The translations under genes and the position numbers were made by a program. Below are positions 1 through 6,529 of a stretch of 8,926 nucleotides of DNA, in pieces (the first letter of the stretch is position 1; each line of letters begins with the position of its first letter). The stretch is from UBA4660 sp034408895 (GTDB lineage Bacteria; Bacteroidota; Bacteroidia; Flavobacteriales_D; Sanyastnellaceae), in NCBI GenBank assembly GCA_034408895.1, contig JAWXCI010000067.1, positions 1 through 8,926 of the forward strand, given 5' to 3'. The notes under the pieces are model-generated. The model saw nothing but the letters and a program-made list of their open reading frames with translations, was not told the origin of the DNA and searched no databases.

Positions 1-375
1 AAGGCGTTTAAAATCATCCACGTTTCCGTATTCAGCATTTACGCCTTTGTAATCGCGCACACTGTAGTAGCTGCCCAACGTTCCTTTCCTGTTTTTTTCA
101 CCGATGGGGTGGATAGGCATCAGCCAAAGAATTTTCACACCCATTTCTTTTAACCGTGGAATATCTTTTTCAAAAGAAGCAAATGTTCCCTCGGGCGTGT
201 GCTGCCGGATGTTCACTTCGTAAATCGTTGCATTGCGCGACCACCCGGGATGACTCAGCACTTCGGACTCCGAGTGGCTCCTGATTTCAGAAGGCCCCGA
301 TGTGACCGATGGGGCTATATCATTACAAGAAAAAAAAAGAAGTGAAGCAACAGCAGCAGCAAAATATTTCATCAT
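1..375 (-). CDS. GH13 alpha-amylase family lipoprotein, N-terminal part (truncated by window edge)
   Basis: Reading the minus strand from an ATG-ATG pair at 375 gives 125 codons open to the window edge. The protein begins with a short hydrophobic segment ending LLFFSC, with Cys17 as the likely lipidated residue, so it is probably an envelope lipoprotein. After a Ser/Glu-rich linker comes the start of a GH13 (beta/alpha)8 barrel: IYEVNIRQHTPEGTF (beta-1 region), then LKEMGVKILWLMPIHPIG, then KGTLGSYYSVRDYKGVNAEYG. These are characteristic of maltogenic or alpha-amylases acting on alpha-1,4-glucans. The catalytic Asp/Glu/Asp residues and the region I histidine lie beyond the window and cannot be checked, so exact specificity is unknown. 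Either Met1 or Met2 could be the start. It is divergent from the YkgJ gene. The family assignment is firm; substrate and completeness are not. Confidence 0.88.
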   Translation of the reverse strand, partial: MMKYFAAAVASLLFFSCNDIAPSVTSGPSEIRSHSESEVLSHPGWSRNATIYEVNIRQHTPEGTFASFEKDIPRLKEMGVKILWLMPIHPIGEKNRKGTLGSYYSVRDYKGVNAEYGNVDDFKRL

Positions 376-392
376 AGAATAAGTGAAAGTGT

Positions 393-400
393 CGAAATTA
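393..400 (-). promoter_or_regulatory. Possible -7 box for the GH13 gene
   Basis: On the minus strand TAATTTCG lies 17 nt upstream of the ATG and matches the Bacteroidota -7 consensus TAnnTTTG at all but one position. No convincing -33 TTG box stands at the usual spacing, so this is only a weak call. Confidence 0.3.
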
Positions 401-409
401 CAATCTCTT

Positions 410-553
410 GCAAAGGCGCACAGAAAAGAGTCTCATCCATTAAGGGCGGCACGAAGGTGCAATGAATTTTTTCGTGCAATGATTCGTTCAACTTATGTTC
501 ATTTTTTGTTTTCGCCATCAAAATTCTTTGCAATTTTTCCTTCGCGCCTTTGC
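410..553. repeat. 10-bp inverted repeat spanning the divergent spacer
   Basis: GCAAAGGCGC at 410-419 and its exact complement GCGCCTTTGC at 544-553 lie near opposite ends of the 216-bp divergent spacer. Between them is a 9-bp direct repeat, GTGCAATGA, at 457-465 and 474-482 (17-bp period), and there is a perfect 10-bp palindrome GAATATATTC at 562-571 just before the YkgJ start. The 'ctttgcgcctttgcg' character resembles degenerate intergenic repeats I associate with Bacteroidota genomes. No gene is visible in the spacer. Function is unknown. Confidence 0.4.
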
Positions 554-591
554 GTGAGCTAGAATATATTCGCCCTCCCCGCAAAAAAATT

Positions 592-1110
592 ATGGCCACC
601 AAAAAGATTGACGTTAAATACTACAGCAACAGGGCTGCGCAAAAGCGAAAAGGCATCAAGGCATTCCTGAACAAGATTGAAAAGAAAAAGCCACGCAATC
701 TTGCAAGCACCGCAAAAAAAATGGAGGCTGAAACATGGCAGGAAATCAATTGTCTTACTTGTGGGAATTGTTGCCTCACAATGACCCCCACTTGGAAAAA
801 GGCAGAAGTGAATCGTGTGGCTGCACACCTGGGGATGACCTACCAACAATTTTTTGATAAGTGGCTGATGATTGATGAAGAGAACGGTGACATAGTGAAC
901 CAGGATACGCCCTGCCAGTTCTTCCACAAAAAATCGGGTATGTGTACCATTTACGAAATACGCCCAAGTGATTGTTCCGGATTTCCGCACCTTCACTTTC
1001 GCAGGTGGCTCGACTACGAAGTGTACACTGATAATCTGCACCGGTGCCCCGCCACACTTGTTATGATGGAGAAAATGAAGATGGCTTTTGAGGAGGGCGT
1101 TATGAAGTGA
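592..1110 (+). CDS. YkgJ-family cysteine-cluster protein (putative metal-binding, PF03692-like)
   Basis: This 172-residue protein carries the hallmark CxxCxxCC motif of the YkgJ/UPF0153 family at Cys54, 57, 60 and 61. It is followed by Cys108 (DTPCQFF), Cys118 (GMCTIY), the conserved RPSDC with Cys128, and Cys152. The family is annotated as zinc- or iron-chelating or as a possible Fe-S protein; the biochemical role is not settled. The first 45 residues are very basic (Lys-rich), with no signal peptide or membrane segment, so the protein is probably cytoplasmic. The ATG at 592 is chosen; an in-frame TTG at 550 would add 14 residues overlapping the likely promoter. The radical SAM gene starts 23 bp after its stop, so the two are probably co-transcribed and may act on the same target. 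A TATATTCG -7-like box lies at 565-572, without a good -33 box. Family call is secure, function is not. Confidence 0.88.
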   Translation: MATKKIDVKYYSNRAAQKRKGIKAFLNKIEKKKPRNLASTAKKMEAETWQEINCLTCGNCCLTMTPTWKKAEVNRVAAHLGMTYQQFFDKWLMIDEENGDIVNQDTPCQFFHKKSGMCTIYEIRPSDCSGFPHLHFRRWLDYEVYTDNLHRCPATLVMMEKMKMAFEEGVMK

Positions 1111-1133
1111 GTTATACCATTATTAAGACTTGA

Positions 1134-2441
1134 GTGCATCCCAAAAAAGTTCCATACATGGTTTTTGCCAACGAAGAAGGAAATATCTTCGAAGACGTTC
1201 GCTATGAAGCCGTGGGCCGATCGGGGTATGATGTGCTTCCGCTTTCGCCAGAAGATTTTATTCCACTGCCCGAAGGTTGTGACCTGTGGACATTGCCCGG
1301 AAGAAGGCCGTATGGATTGAGTATAGAAACCGGTGAGTTCGAAATTCTTGAAGATGTTCAAGCTGTGGCTGCACTTATTTCTCCTGCCAACACACAAACG
1401 TATCTCGCTGCATTCGGCACAGATGAAGAAGAAGCTCCCACACTACCACTTTATGCCTATACGGTGGTGGGTTGGCTGGACGGAAAATTTTATACCACAG
1501 CTGTTCGCATTGATCCGGACAACAGGCAGGACTTCGAACAATTTGACAGGGAACTAATTATTGAAAAAACTAAAAAGAGATTAGCCGAACATCCTGGAAA
1601 CCGGTTGATACAACACTTGGGAAAAAACTGTTCGCTCACCTACACATGTCCTGCTGCAAGAAATTTTTTTATGGGAAGATGGGAATGTCCCATTCCGGTT
1701 TCGCCTGCCTGCAACAGCAATTGTCTTGGCTGCATTTCTTTCCAACCAACGGAACACGAAATAAAATCATCGCAGGACAGGCTTACGTTTATCCCATCGG
1801 TGGACGAAATTCTTGAATTCACTATTCCCCATCTTGAAAGTGCGGACCGCGCCATTGTGAGTTTTGGGCAGGGATGCGAAGGCGAACCCCTGCTGGTGTG
1901 GCAACTAATTCGCGATGTGATTAAAGGAATACGCGCTAAAACTTCACGTGGGATTATCAACATAAACACCAATGGCAGCAAACCGAAGGCGGTTGAGGAG
2001 TTGATGAAAGCAGGACTTAATTCCATCCGCGTGAGCACCAATTCAGCAAGAAAAAATATTTACGAAGCCTATTATTTACCGAACAACTACGAGTTCGAAG
2101 ACATCAGGGAGAGTGCGCGCGTGGTGCGCAAAATGGGTGGATGGGCAAGCATTAACTACTTCACCTTTCCGGGCATGACAGACCAAAATGAGGAATACGA
2201 AGCACTCCGCGATTGGATAAAGTACAGCGACCTGAGTATGATTCAATGGCGCAACTTTAACATTGATCCCGACTGGTACCTGGGAAAAATTGGTGTGACT
2301 GAATTGGGGGCAGGCCTGGGCATAAAAAACGTAATGGAAAAAATCCGTCATGAGTTTCCGCATCTTGCTTTCGGTTATTTCAATCCGCCTGCCGAGGTTC
2401 AAGTCAGGTGGAATGCTGTTAGGCTGGAATACGTGAAATGA
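1134..2441 (+). CDS. Radical SAM protein of unknown substrate
   Basis: The 435-residue protein has a radical SAM core beginning with the CxxxCxxC motif CNSNCLGC (Cys193, 197, 200), which binds the 4Fe-4S cluster that cleaves S-adenosylmethionine. It is followed by FGQGCEGEPLL (residues 244-254, equivalent to the GGEP strand) and ININTNGSKP (275-284). Preceding the core is an unusually long region of about 185 residues containing Cys166, Cys172 and Cys185, which could ligate another metal centre or form part of the active site. The usual SPASM-type cysteine-rich C-terminus is not evident. An in-frame TGA at 1131 directly precedes the GTG at 1134, so translation starts there or at the ATG at 1158; GTG retains HPKKVPY, which looks part of the domain. 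It is the second gene of a unit with the YkgJ protein. I do not recognise a named pathway; AdoMet radical chemistry is inferred from the motif only. Confidence 0.85.
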   Translation: MHPKKVPYMVFANEEGNIFEDVRYEAVGRSGYDVLPLSPEDFIPLPEGCDLWTLPGRRPYGLSIETGEFEILEDVQAVAALISPANTQTYLAAFGTDEEEAPTLPLYAYTVVGWLDGKFYTTAVRIDPDNRQDFEQFDRELIIEKTKKRLAEHPGNRLIQHLGKNCSLTYTCPAARNFFMGRWECPIPVSPACNSNCLGCISFQPTEHEIKSSQDRLTFIPSVDEILEFTIPHLESADRAIVSFGQGCEGEPLLVWQLIRDVIKGIRAKTSRGIININTNGSKPKAVEELMKAGLNSIRVSTNSARKNIYEAYYLPNNYEFEDIRESARVVRKMGGWASINYFTFPGMTDQNEEYEALRDWIKYSDLSMIQWRNFNIDPDWYLGKIGVTELGAGLGIKNVMEKIRHEFPHLAFGYFNPPAEVQVRWNAVRLEYVK

Positions 2442-2475
2442 AAAAAAGCCACCCACTTTCGCGGATGGCTTTACT
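2441..2475. terminator. Bidirectional intrinsic terminator between convergent genes
   Basis: AAAGCCACCC (2445-2454) pairs with GGATGGCTTT (2463-2472) with one mismatch around an 8-nt loop. Read on the minus strand the hairpin is followed by seven Ts (complement of 2441-2447), a classic terminator for the PDZ gene ending at 2552. On the plus strand it follows the radical SAM stop immediately, with a weaker T tract. The A run begins at the last base of the radical SAM stop codon. Confidence 0.75.
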
Positions 2476-2551
2476 TCAATAACCAAACTATAATTCCTCT
2501 TAGCGCCTGTTTAGAATTTTAATCAGGTTCTTAATAACATGAGGAAGATTT

Positions 2552-4255
2552 TTATTCTCCTTTCACAATTTTCTTGCTGTAACTTTTTTCGTTTTGCATT
2601 ATCTGCATGAAGTAGGTACCATCAGCGTGTTCCGAAATATCAATAATGTTGCTGTACACCCCGCTGAAATTGCTGCGCTCTTCCACAAACACTTTATTGC
2701 CGCTGCTGTCAAACATCACTACCATCAGGTTCCCTGCAAGCGGCAGGTTGAAGTTGAGGTTTATCATTCCGTCATTGGGATTGGGGAAGAATGAAATGCT
2801 GCTCATCTCCAGGTCGTTTTTCAATTCAAGTTTGGGCTGTGCGTTCCTGTTCAATAATTCTGCTTCTGCCTCTGTTATGGTTTCAATCTCGATAGTGATG
2901 TTCATGGTTGAACGTCCGGAACGGTACTCATCCAGCTCTTCCATAATGCGTGTCTTTTCTTCTTCCAACTGGTCTTGTTGATCATCGAGCATTTCGAGCA
3001 ATGATTCCATGTGCTGCTCAAGGTCTTCTTCATTCATATTAAATTCATAGTCGAAAAAATAGTTGCCGCCTTCGTCCATGCCTTTAAAGTCGTGGAAAAT
3101 GCGGATGTCTTCACAACTGCTCATTTCGCGTTGGCCTATAGCTCCACTTGCGTTCATTGCATTTCCGTTGCGAGTGTAAACGATGTTGACCATAGCACCG
3201 GGTTCGGTTGCTGAAATAAGTTCAGCCAGAGCGTTAAATGTTTCCACCTTCATGCCATTAAACTCAGTGATGGCATCACCACTCATCAGTCCCATTTTTT
3301 CGGATGATGTTCCAGGAACGATGCTGACCGGAACACCAGGAATTTCCAGATCTTCATTCGGGGTGATACCGAGAAATGCGGTCTGCTTAATCTCGAATCC
3401 TTCATCGCTCCAGCTAAAGGGCTGGCATATTCTCATAGAATCATTCGGGCAAATACAATTGGGTGCAGAGGGGCAGAATATCATAATCGAATCGCCATCG
3501 AACTTGAATTCCATGTTGCCGATATTTTGGCTGTTGCCAAAATTTTCAAGCATCTCCAGTTCCATTAATCTTTGGCGCCCGGGTTCGCGCATAAACATTC
3601 CTTCGTCCATTTCTCTTTCACCCAGTTTGGCGTTTACTTTTTCCACTTTGCCGTTGCGCTGAACTTCAATTTTCAACTTGTCGCCCGGCTCTTTGGATTG
3701 CACATAGTCTATGGCATCACGCACCGATGTTATTTCGTTTCCATCCATTTCAACTATGATATCTCCCGCTTGCAGTTCTGCTTCTTCGGCAGCTGTTCCT
3801 GAAATAACTTCGCTGATAACTGCACCGCTCGATGTTTCTTCACCGTTGATATTCTCCACCGTTTCTTTGAGCATTACACCTAGGAATGCGTGGCCTCCTT
3901 CATCATCCCTCATCATGGGCGGCAATGGCGGCTCGCCAGGTGCCGGAGGGTAAACAGGAGCAAAATCCAATTCCATGTTTTGGAAACCTTCTGTTGCATC
4001 GTTTTTACTGATACTGATCTGGAACGATTGACCGTCCTTAAGTTTCCCGAATTCATCCAGTACACCCATTTCCATCAGGATAGATTGAATGTCCTGCCCT
4101 TCGGTTACAGGCACCTCTCGGGTTTCTTCGGTGGTTACTCCGTTTTCGGTTTTTTTGATTTGGATTTTCGCAACCGATTGAGCGAAAGTCGAAACAGCGA
4201 TCAACGCTGCAACCAACAATGCGGCTGACCGCAGAAAGTAAATTTTTTTATTCAT
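2552..4255 (-). CDS. Exported double-PDZ protein with T9SS C-terminal sorting domain
   Basis: The 567-residue protein starts with a Sec signal peptide (MNKK, hydrophobic to about residue 25, cleavage after FA). Two PDZ domains follow: one at about 122-211 (AFLGVML, then LQAGDIIVEMDGNEI) and one at about 292-374 (AFLGITP, then MGLMSGDAITEFNGM). Both have the carboxylate-binding loop and the GD-I-x-x-NG pattern of HtrA-type PDZ domains, but there is no trypsin-like protease domain and no His/Asp/Ser triad. A segment between them holds Cys261, 267, 269 and 277. Residues about 408-445 are Glu/Gln/Met-rich and probably coiled-coil. The last ~80 residues (from FFPNPNDGMINLNF to YSKKIVKGE) match the Por secretion-system sorting domain, which directs substrates to T9SS for surface attachment or release. 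The ATG at 4255 is preferred over a TTG at 4264. It is likely a surface scaffold or peptide-binding protein; ligand unknown. Confidence 0.87.
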   Translation of the reverse strand: MNKKIYFLRSAALLVAALIAVSTFAQSVAKIQIKKTENGVTTEETREVPVTEGQDIQSILMEMGVLDEFGKLKDGQSFQISISKNDATEGFQNMELDFAPVYPPAPGEPPLPPMMRDDEGGHAFLGVMLKETVENINGEETSSGAVISEVISGTAAEEAELQAGDIIVEMDGNEITSVRDAIDYVQSKEPGDKLKIEVQRNGKVEKVNAKLGEREMDEGMFMREPGRQRLMELEMLENFGNSQNIGNMEFKFDGDSIMIFCPSAPNCICPNDSMRICQPFSWSDEGFEIKQTAFLGITPNEDLEIPGVPVSIVPGTSSEKMGLMSGDAITEFNGMKVETFNALAELISATEPGAMVNIVYTRNGNAMNASGAIGQREMSSCEDIRIFHDFKGMDEGGNYFFDYEFNMNEEDLEQHMESLLEMLDDQQDQLEEEKTRIMEELDEYRSGRSTMNITIEIETITEAEAELLNRNAQPKLELKNDLEMSSISFFPNPNDGMINLNFNLPLAGNLMVVMFDSSGNKVFVEERSNFSGVYSNIIDISEHADGTYFMQIMQNEKSYSKKIVKGE

Positions 4256-4295
4256 AACCGACAAAAATTTTTGTTTGTGTTTTTGATTGACCGCA

Positions 4296-4303
4296 CGAAA
4301 GTA
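4296..4303 (-). promoter_or_regulatory. Possible -7 box for the PDZ-T9SS gene
   Basis: TACTTTCG on the minus strand matches the Bacteroidota -7 consensus TAnnTTTG at all but one position and would give a leader of about 35 nt before the ATG at 4255. No clear -33 TTG is visible. It suggests the PDZ gene has its own promoter in the 123-bp gap after the YihY gene. Confidence 0.4.
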
Positions 4304-4306
4304 TGT

Positions 4307-4325
4307 GCACCCTTTGAAGGTGTGC
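4307..4325. repeat. Small inverted repeat upstream of the -7 box of the PDZ gene
   Basis: GCACCCT (4307-4313) pairs with AGGTGTGC (4318-4325) with a single bulged base around a TTGA loop. It sits just upstream of the proposed -7 box, where an operator would be expected, but could equally be a chance hairpin or remnant terminator of the YihY gene. Confidence 0.3.
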
Positions 4326-4378
4326 TGTTAAACCGTGTGAAGTAGTGTTAAGCATTGGAGAACATTTGGTTTGTGTGC

Positions 4379-5311
4379 TTATTCAGTGTTCACTTTTTTC
4401 CCTCCTTCAATTACAATCTCCTCCCGCCTGACAGAATATTCGTTTGGGATAATTTGCGATCCGCGTTCTTCTGTGTAGGTCTGGGTAAACTTGGCCCCGA
4501 AAAATAAAATCTGGGACGAATAATAAACCCATACCAGCAACAACACCAGCGATCCTGCTGCACCATAAGTATCGGAATAATCAGTTTGACCTATGTAGAG
4601 GCCCAGCAGGTATTTACCAAGTCCGAAGAGAATGGCAGTAACTGCTGAACCCAACCACACAAAGCGCCACTTCACCTTAGCATCGCTCATGAATTTGTAA
4701 ACGAGCGCAAGCAACAACCATGTGATGCCAAATGACAGGATGAAATCCACGATGTATAAAAGCACCACGGCCCCATCAGACCAGGCTCTGGTAAGAAAAC
4801 CGGAAAGCCCTACCACCACCGATTGTGCTATCAACGAAACGAGCAGCAAAAATCCAATGCTTACTATCATTCCAAAAGACAGCACCCGGTCGAGCACGTA
4901 TTTTTTGATGCCAAGTTTTGGTTTTGGTATCACTCCCCAAATGGTGTTGAGCGATGACCGGAGCTGCCCGAATACGGTAGTGGCTCCCACAATCAATAAC
5001 AGAGTGGCGAGAATGGTGGCCAGCCATCCGCTTCCGGGTTTGTATGCCGAGGCTATCATATTTTCAATTTGCTCAGCACCCTGCACTCCCAATACTCCTT
5101 CAATCTGCGAACTCAATTGACCGCGCACCGCTTCTGCACCAAAAATTAATCCTGCCACGGAAATAGCAATAATGAAAATGGGCGCAATAGAAAACACAGT
5201 GTAATAAGACAATGCAGCCCCCAGCGAAAAGCCATCGGTTTTTGCAAATGACTTGATGCTCTTCTTGAAAATGAACCAGAAGAAACGAGGATTATGAATG
5301 CTCTTATTCAT
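4379..5311 (-). CDS. YihY/BrkB-family inner-membrane protein
   Basis: This 310-residue protein is of typical length for the YihY/virulence factor BrkB family (PF03631). Visible family signatures are GAALSYYTVFSIAPIFIIAI (residues 31-50), the VGATTVFGQLRSSLNTIWGV segment (108-127), and AAGSLVLLLVWVYYSSQILFFGA near the C-terminus (251-273). About six hydrophobic helices can be drawn: roughly 34-57, 96-114, 145-168, 181-207, 217-240 and 253-274. The N-terminus and the charged tail (EERGSQ to VNTE) are probably cytoplasmic. The family was once annotated as RNase BN, a misassignment; its actual function is unknown, with transport or envelope integrity proposed. The ATG at 5311 is preferred over an in-frame TTG at 5368 that would add 19 non-conserved residues. 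It lies upstream of the PDZ gene on the same strand, but the 123-bp gap argues for separate promoters. Confidence 0.9.
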   Translation of the reverse strand: MNKSIHNPRFFWFIFKKSIKSFAKTDGFSLGAALSYYTVFSIAPIFIIAISVAGLIFGAEAVRGQLSSQIEGVLGVQGAEQIENMIASAYKPGSGWLATILATLLLIVGATTVFGQLRSSLNTIWGVIPKPKLGIKKYVLDRVLSFGMIVSIGFLLLVSLIAQSVVVGLSGFLTRAWSDGAVVLLYIVDFILSFGITWLLLALVYKFMSDAKVKWRFVWLGSAVTAILFGLGKYLLGLYIGQTDYSDTYGAAGSLVLLLVWVYYSSQILFFGAKFTQTYTEERGSQIIPNEYSVRREEIVIEGGKKVNTE

Positions 5312-5339
5312 GTGGGTGTTTTTTGTTTCAGGGGGCAAA

Positions 5340-5369
5340 GAAATGTAAATGGCAGTTGGTAAAGACAAA
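5340..5369 (-). promoter_or_regulatory. Possible promoter of the YihY gene
   Basis: On the minus strand TTTG (complement of 5366-5369) is followed after 18 nt by TACATTTC (complement of 5340-5347), approximating the Bacteroidota -33 TTG / -7 TAnnTTTG arrangement. The overlapping TTTCTTTG is an alternative -7. The leader before the ATG is then A-rich, as usual for the phylum. Confidence 0.35.
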
Positions 5370-5381
5370 GGGCAATGTCAC

Positions 5382-5405
5382 GATGAGCTTGTCGAACCAC
5401 GTGGT
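5382..5405. repeat. REP-like palindromic element fragment
   Basis: GAGCTTGTCGAACCAC followed by GTGGT makes a perfect 10-bp palindrome ACCACGTGGT at 5396-5405 next to a GAGCTTGTCGAA core. From memory, GAGC(T/C)TGTCGAA-type sequences are widespread intergenic repeats in many bacteria including Bacteroidota. No other copy occurs in this window, so repeat status rests on general recollection. Confidence 0.45.
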
Positions 5406-5466
5406 GAAAGCAAACGTTTGCTTGACGAAAAACAATATGCCCGAATCACCTCCTGTTCACTCAATC

Positions 5467-5505
5467 AAAAAAAAAACGCCCCTGCGTTTCCACAAGGGCA
5501 TCTTT
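5467..5505 (-). terminator. Intrinsic terminator of the MORN_2/YwqK-like gene
   Basis: On the minus strand GCCCTTG pairs with CAGGGGC (one G-U), with two further pairs closing a GAAA tetraloop, followed by G and then a run of ten Ts (complement of 5467-5476). It lies about 50 nt past the stop at 5553 and separates that gene from the YihY gene. The flanking TTTTT at 5502-5506 could give weak activity in the other direction. Confidence 0.85.
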
Positions 5506-5552
5506 TTGAACTGAGAAGGTTCAGGTTTAGTTATGTAAAACAACATGAAGAA

Positions 5553-6449
5553 CTATTCATCTTCCAATACTCCAGTGCCAAGGTATTTTCCTTTCCGGTA
5601 AACTTCGATCCGCATCAGCAAGCCATCACTATTATATATGTACCACTTTCCGTCCGATAGTTTGCCGTCTTTGAATTGTCCCACCTGTGTCATCTGGTCC
5701 AGTTTGTTGTACATAATGTTGTAGCCATTGGGTTTAAACTGGGTAGCCTCGTTCACCTTATCCGTGTTTACAGCAGGAGCCGGTTTGCCCATTTCATTGT
5801 TGTGCGGGTCGGCCACTACGTCTTCTCCACCAGCCTTGTCGGTGTATTCTTTCAGGGTTCCTGGTTTTACATCTCCTGAAGCAAACTGTGATTCTTCCTT
5901 CAGTGTACCGTCTTCGTTATAGCGCTTGCACATACCCTGTTCTGTGCCCATGTTTATGTTCACTTCCATAGCCACTTTTCCGTTTTCGTGGAAATACTTT
6001 TGGACACCGTTTCGTTTGCCATTATCGGCAAATGTGAAAAGTTGCTGCGGCTGGCCGTTGGCATGAAATCGTTTGAACTCGCCCGTATTGTTACCACTTA
6101 TCCAGTTGGCATCTTCCTCCACCTTGCCATTGTCGTAATAGATTTTGTAAGACCCTTCCGGCCTGCCTGATAGGTAAGTAATTTCGCTTTTCGTTTTGCC
6201 GTTAGGCCAGTATTTTTTCCAGAGACCTTCTTTGCGATTGTCCTTGTACTCACCTTCCTCCACCAGCGCATCGGGGCCGTAGGCCTGATCGTTCACCATG
6301 TAGCCTTTTATTAACCAATAGCCCTGGCGTTGGCCGGCTTCATCAGTTTTGTTGAGGTCTTTGCCGCCACCGTAGTCAGCAGCATAAGCAGAAATGCCGA
6401 GGCAAATAGCCACGACAAAAGTTGTAATACGAAAGGTTAGGTTAGTCAT
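5553..6449 (-). CDS. Exported MORN_2/YwqK-like repeat protein
   Basis: The 298-residue protein has a cleavable signal peptide (hydrophobic 8-22, cleavage after AYA at 23). Then come about six consecutive ~24-residue repeats between 65 and 208, of the pattern G-x-x-K/R-x-G-x-W/F-K-x-Y/F-x-x-N-G-K; examples are KEGLWKKYWPNGKTKSE, NGVQKYFHENGKVAME and EQGMCKRYNEDGTLKEE. After a linker (about 208-255) rich in Pro/Asn/Asp a last copy appears at 257-291 (GKWYIYNSDGLLMR). These are MORN_2 repeats (PF07661), the basis of the common automatic name 'toxin-antitoxin system YwqK family antitoxin'. With an export signal and no toxin gene beside it, an antitoxin role is unlikely. Such proteins are frequent in Bacteroidota envelopes and generally of unknown function. 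It has its own strong terminator; the next gene upstream is separated by a repeat array, so it is probably monocistronic. Confidence 0.85.
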   Translation of the reverse strand: MTNLTFRITTFVVAICLGISAYAADYGGGKDLNKTDEAGQRQGYWLIKGYMVNDQAYGPDALVEEGEYKDNRKEGLWKKYWPNGKTKSEITYLSGRPEGSYKIYYDNGKVEEDANWISGNNTGEFKRFHANGQPQQLFTFADNGKRNGVQKYFHENGKVAMEVNINMGTEQGMCKRYNEDGTLKEESQFASGDVKPGTLKEYTDKAGGEDVVADPHNNEMGKPAPAVNTDKVNEATQFKPNGYNIMYNKLDQMTQVGQFKDGKLSDGKWYIYNSDGLLMRIEVYRKGKYLGTGVLEDE

Positions 6450-6465
6450 GTTAGGTAAAGATTTA

Positions 6466-6490
6466 GTTCAACTTTCTTTTTGAATTGAAC
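6466..6490. repeat. Short inverted repeat in the leader of the MORN_2 gene
   Basis: GTTCAA (6466-6471) and TTGAAC (6485-6490) form exact 6-bp arms around 13 nt, 17 nt upstream of the ATG at 6449. It could be an operator or leader hairpin; it is short enough to be chance. Confidence 0.25.
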
Positions 6491-6529
6491 CGCTTTACGC
6501 AATGAAGGAAGGAAGGGTTACGTTTTTTT

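Noticed and set aside
559..1041. 160-codon open frame on the minus strand opposite the YkgJ gene
   Set aside because: The plus-strand frame has the full set of YkgJ family motifs; the antisense translation shows no coherent domain.
3183..3662. 159-codon plus-strand open frame inside the PDZ gene
   Set aside because: It is Ser/Pro/Ile-rich, typical of the complement of an acidic, Glu-rich gene, and has no recognisable motif.
2552..4255. DegP/HtrA protease
   Set aside because: PDZ domains are present but there is no trypsin-like domain or catalytic triad, and the C-terminus is a T9SS sorting domain.
4256..4264. TTG start extending the PDZ protein by three residues
   Set aside because: The ATG at 4255 begins a normal signal peptide (MNKK) and is preceded by A-rich leader sequence.
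4379..5311. Ribonuclease BN annotation for the YihY-family protein
   Set aside because: The protein is a multi-helix membrane protein; the RNase BN name was a historical misassignment for this family.
5312..5368. TTG start extending the YihY protein by 19 residues
   Set aside because: The extension would cover the proposed promoter and add residues not expected for the family, whereas the ATG at 5311 gives the usual length.
5553..6449. Toxin-antitoxin module suggested by YwqK-like repeats
   Set aside because: The protein has a signal peptide and there is no small toxin gene on either side.
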